Shown one piece after another: positions 63,986-64,000 of a stretch of 64,000 nt of DNA. Position 1 is the stretch's first letter. Every line of letters begins with the position of its first letter. A program made the translations under genes and the position numbers. Below the pieces are notes generated by a model. It did not search any database. It was not told the origin of the DNA and worked only from the letters and a program-made list of their open reading frames with translations. This DNA comes from an uncultured Hyphomonas sp. (GTDB lineage: Bacteria; Pseudomonadota; Alphaproteobacteria; Caulobacterales; Hyphomonadaceae): assembly GCF_963678195.1 (NCBI RefSeq), contig NZ_OY782759.1:868001-932000 (forward strand). Direction: 5' to 3'.

Positions 63986-64000
63986 TGTCATCCCGGAATT
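63986..64000. repeat. Partial repeat copy cut by the window end
   Basis: TGTCATCCCGGAATT repeats the outer end of the 63513 family in the same orientation as the left arm, 21 bases past the right arm. The inner AATT suggests the ATTTGC stem type seen at 57586-57624. The rest is outside the window. Confidence 0.7.

Overview
The window looks like chromosomal DNA of a GC-rich alphaproteobacterium of the Caulobacterales/Hyphomonadaceae type. This is an inference from gene content: the CtrA cell-cycle circuit is present in pieces (chpT at 4610, sciP at 39973, ctrA at 44807), the ctrA upstream region carries three GANTC (CcrM-type) sites, sciP lies directly ahead of a fliF-fliG-fliH-fliN operon, DnaG is of a type without zinc ligands, and there are two large TonB-dependent receptors. 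Almost every gene is an ordinary chromosomal gene. No rRNA, tRNA, CRISPR array, prophage or classical insertion sequence was recognised.

Layout. 0-10 kb: an envelope operon ydbH-ynbE-ydbL (intermembrane lipid transport), then chpT, a single-domain response regulator and cheR, then mnmA and a LuxR-type regulator without a LuxI partner. 8.7-19.3 kb: a minus-strand run of carB, greA and an ELM1-like gene, then small envelope proteins, an MBL-fold hydrolase, an M48 protease, a TetR regulator with a clear promoter/operator, a 2OG-Fe(II) oxygenase and carA. 19.5-26.5 kb: yqeY, a PRC-barrel lipoprotein, the dnaG-rpoD pair and a DUF1254/DUF1214 protein. 26.5-32.8 kb: a divergent yeiH/LysR pair, a GtrA-fusion/glycosyltransferase pair and metY. 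32.8-39.8 kb: a zinc peptidase, yjbQ, a MidA/NDUFAF7 methyltransferase, lgt, ubiK, a YbjN protein, proC, a TetR-like regulator and a small-molecule kinase-like protein. 39.9-45.5 kb: sciP, fliF-fliG-fliH-fliN, flhF-flhG and ctrA, a motility and cell-cycle block. 45.6-56.8 kb: recR, a sorbosone/glucose dehydrogenase-like lipoprotein, two TonB receptors, queC-queE-queD, a secreted protein, a pirin and a DUF3008 protein. 56.9-57.8 kb: a cluster of inverted, paired hairpin repeats. 57.8-64 kb: an AT-rich orphan gene with a ClpX-type zinc finger directly behind gyrB, gyrB itself, a DEAD-box helicase, and a GIY-YIG nuclease gene bounded by a 40-bp exact inverted repeat.

How parts work together. ChpT passes phosphate to CtrA, SciP restrains CtrA-driven transcription, and CtrA in this group drives flagellar operons such as the one beside sciP; several TTAA-type half-sites lie ahead of fliF, flhF and ctrA. 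The motor genes are unusually reduced: FliF is only 220 residues with no room for ring-building domains 1 and 2, FliH is 139 residues, and FlhF has lost its P-loop lysine.

The best candidates for something undescribed are (i) the GIY-YIG nuclease element at 63513-63964, whose flanking hairpins supply the gene's own stop codon and have gene-less relatives with changed but still pairing stems at 57521-57624 and 57662-57757; (ii) the ClpX-zinc-finger/coiled-coil/hydrophobic-tail protein at 57830-58714; and (iii) the miniature FliF.
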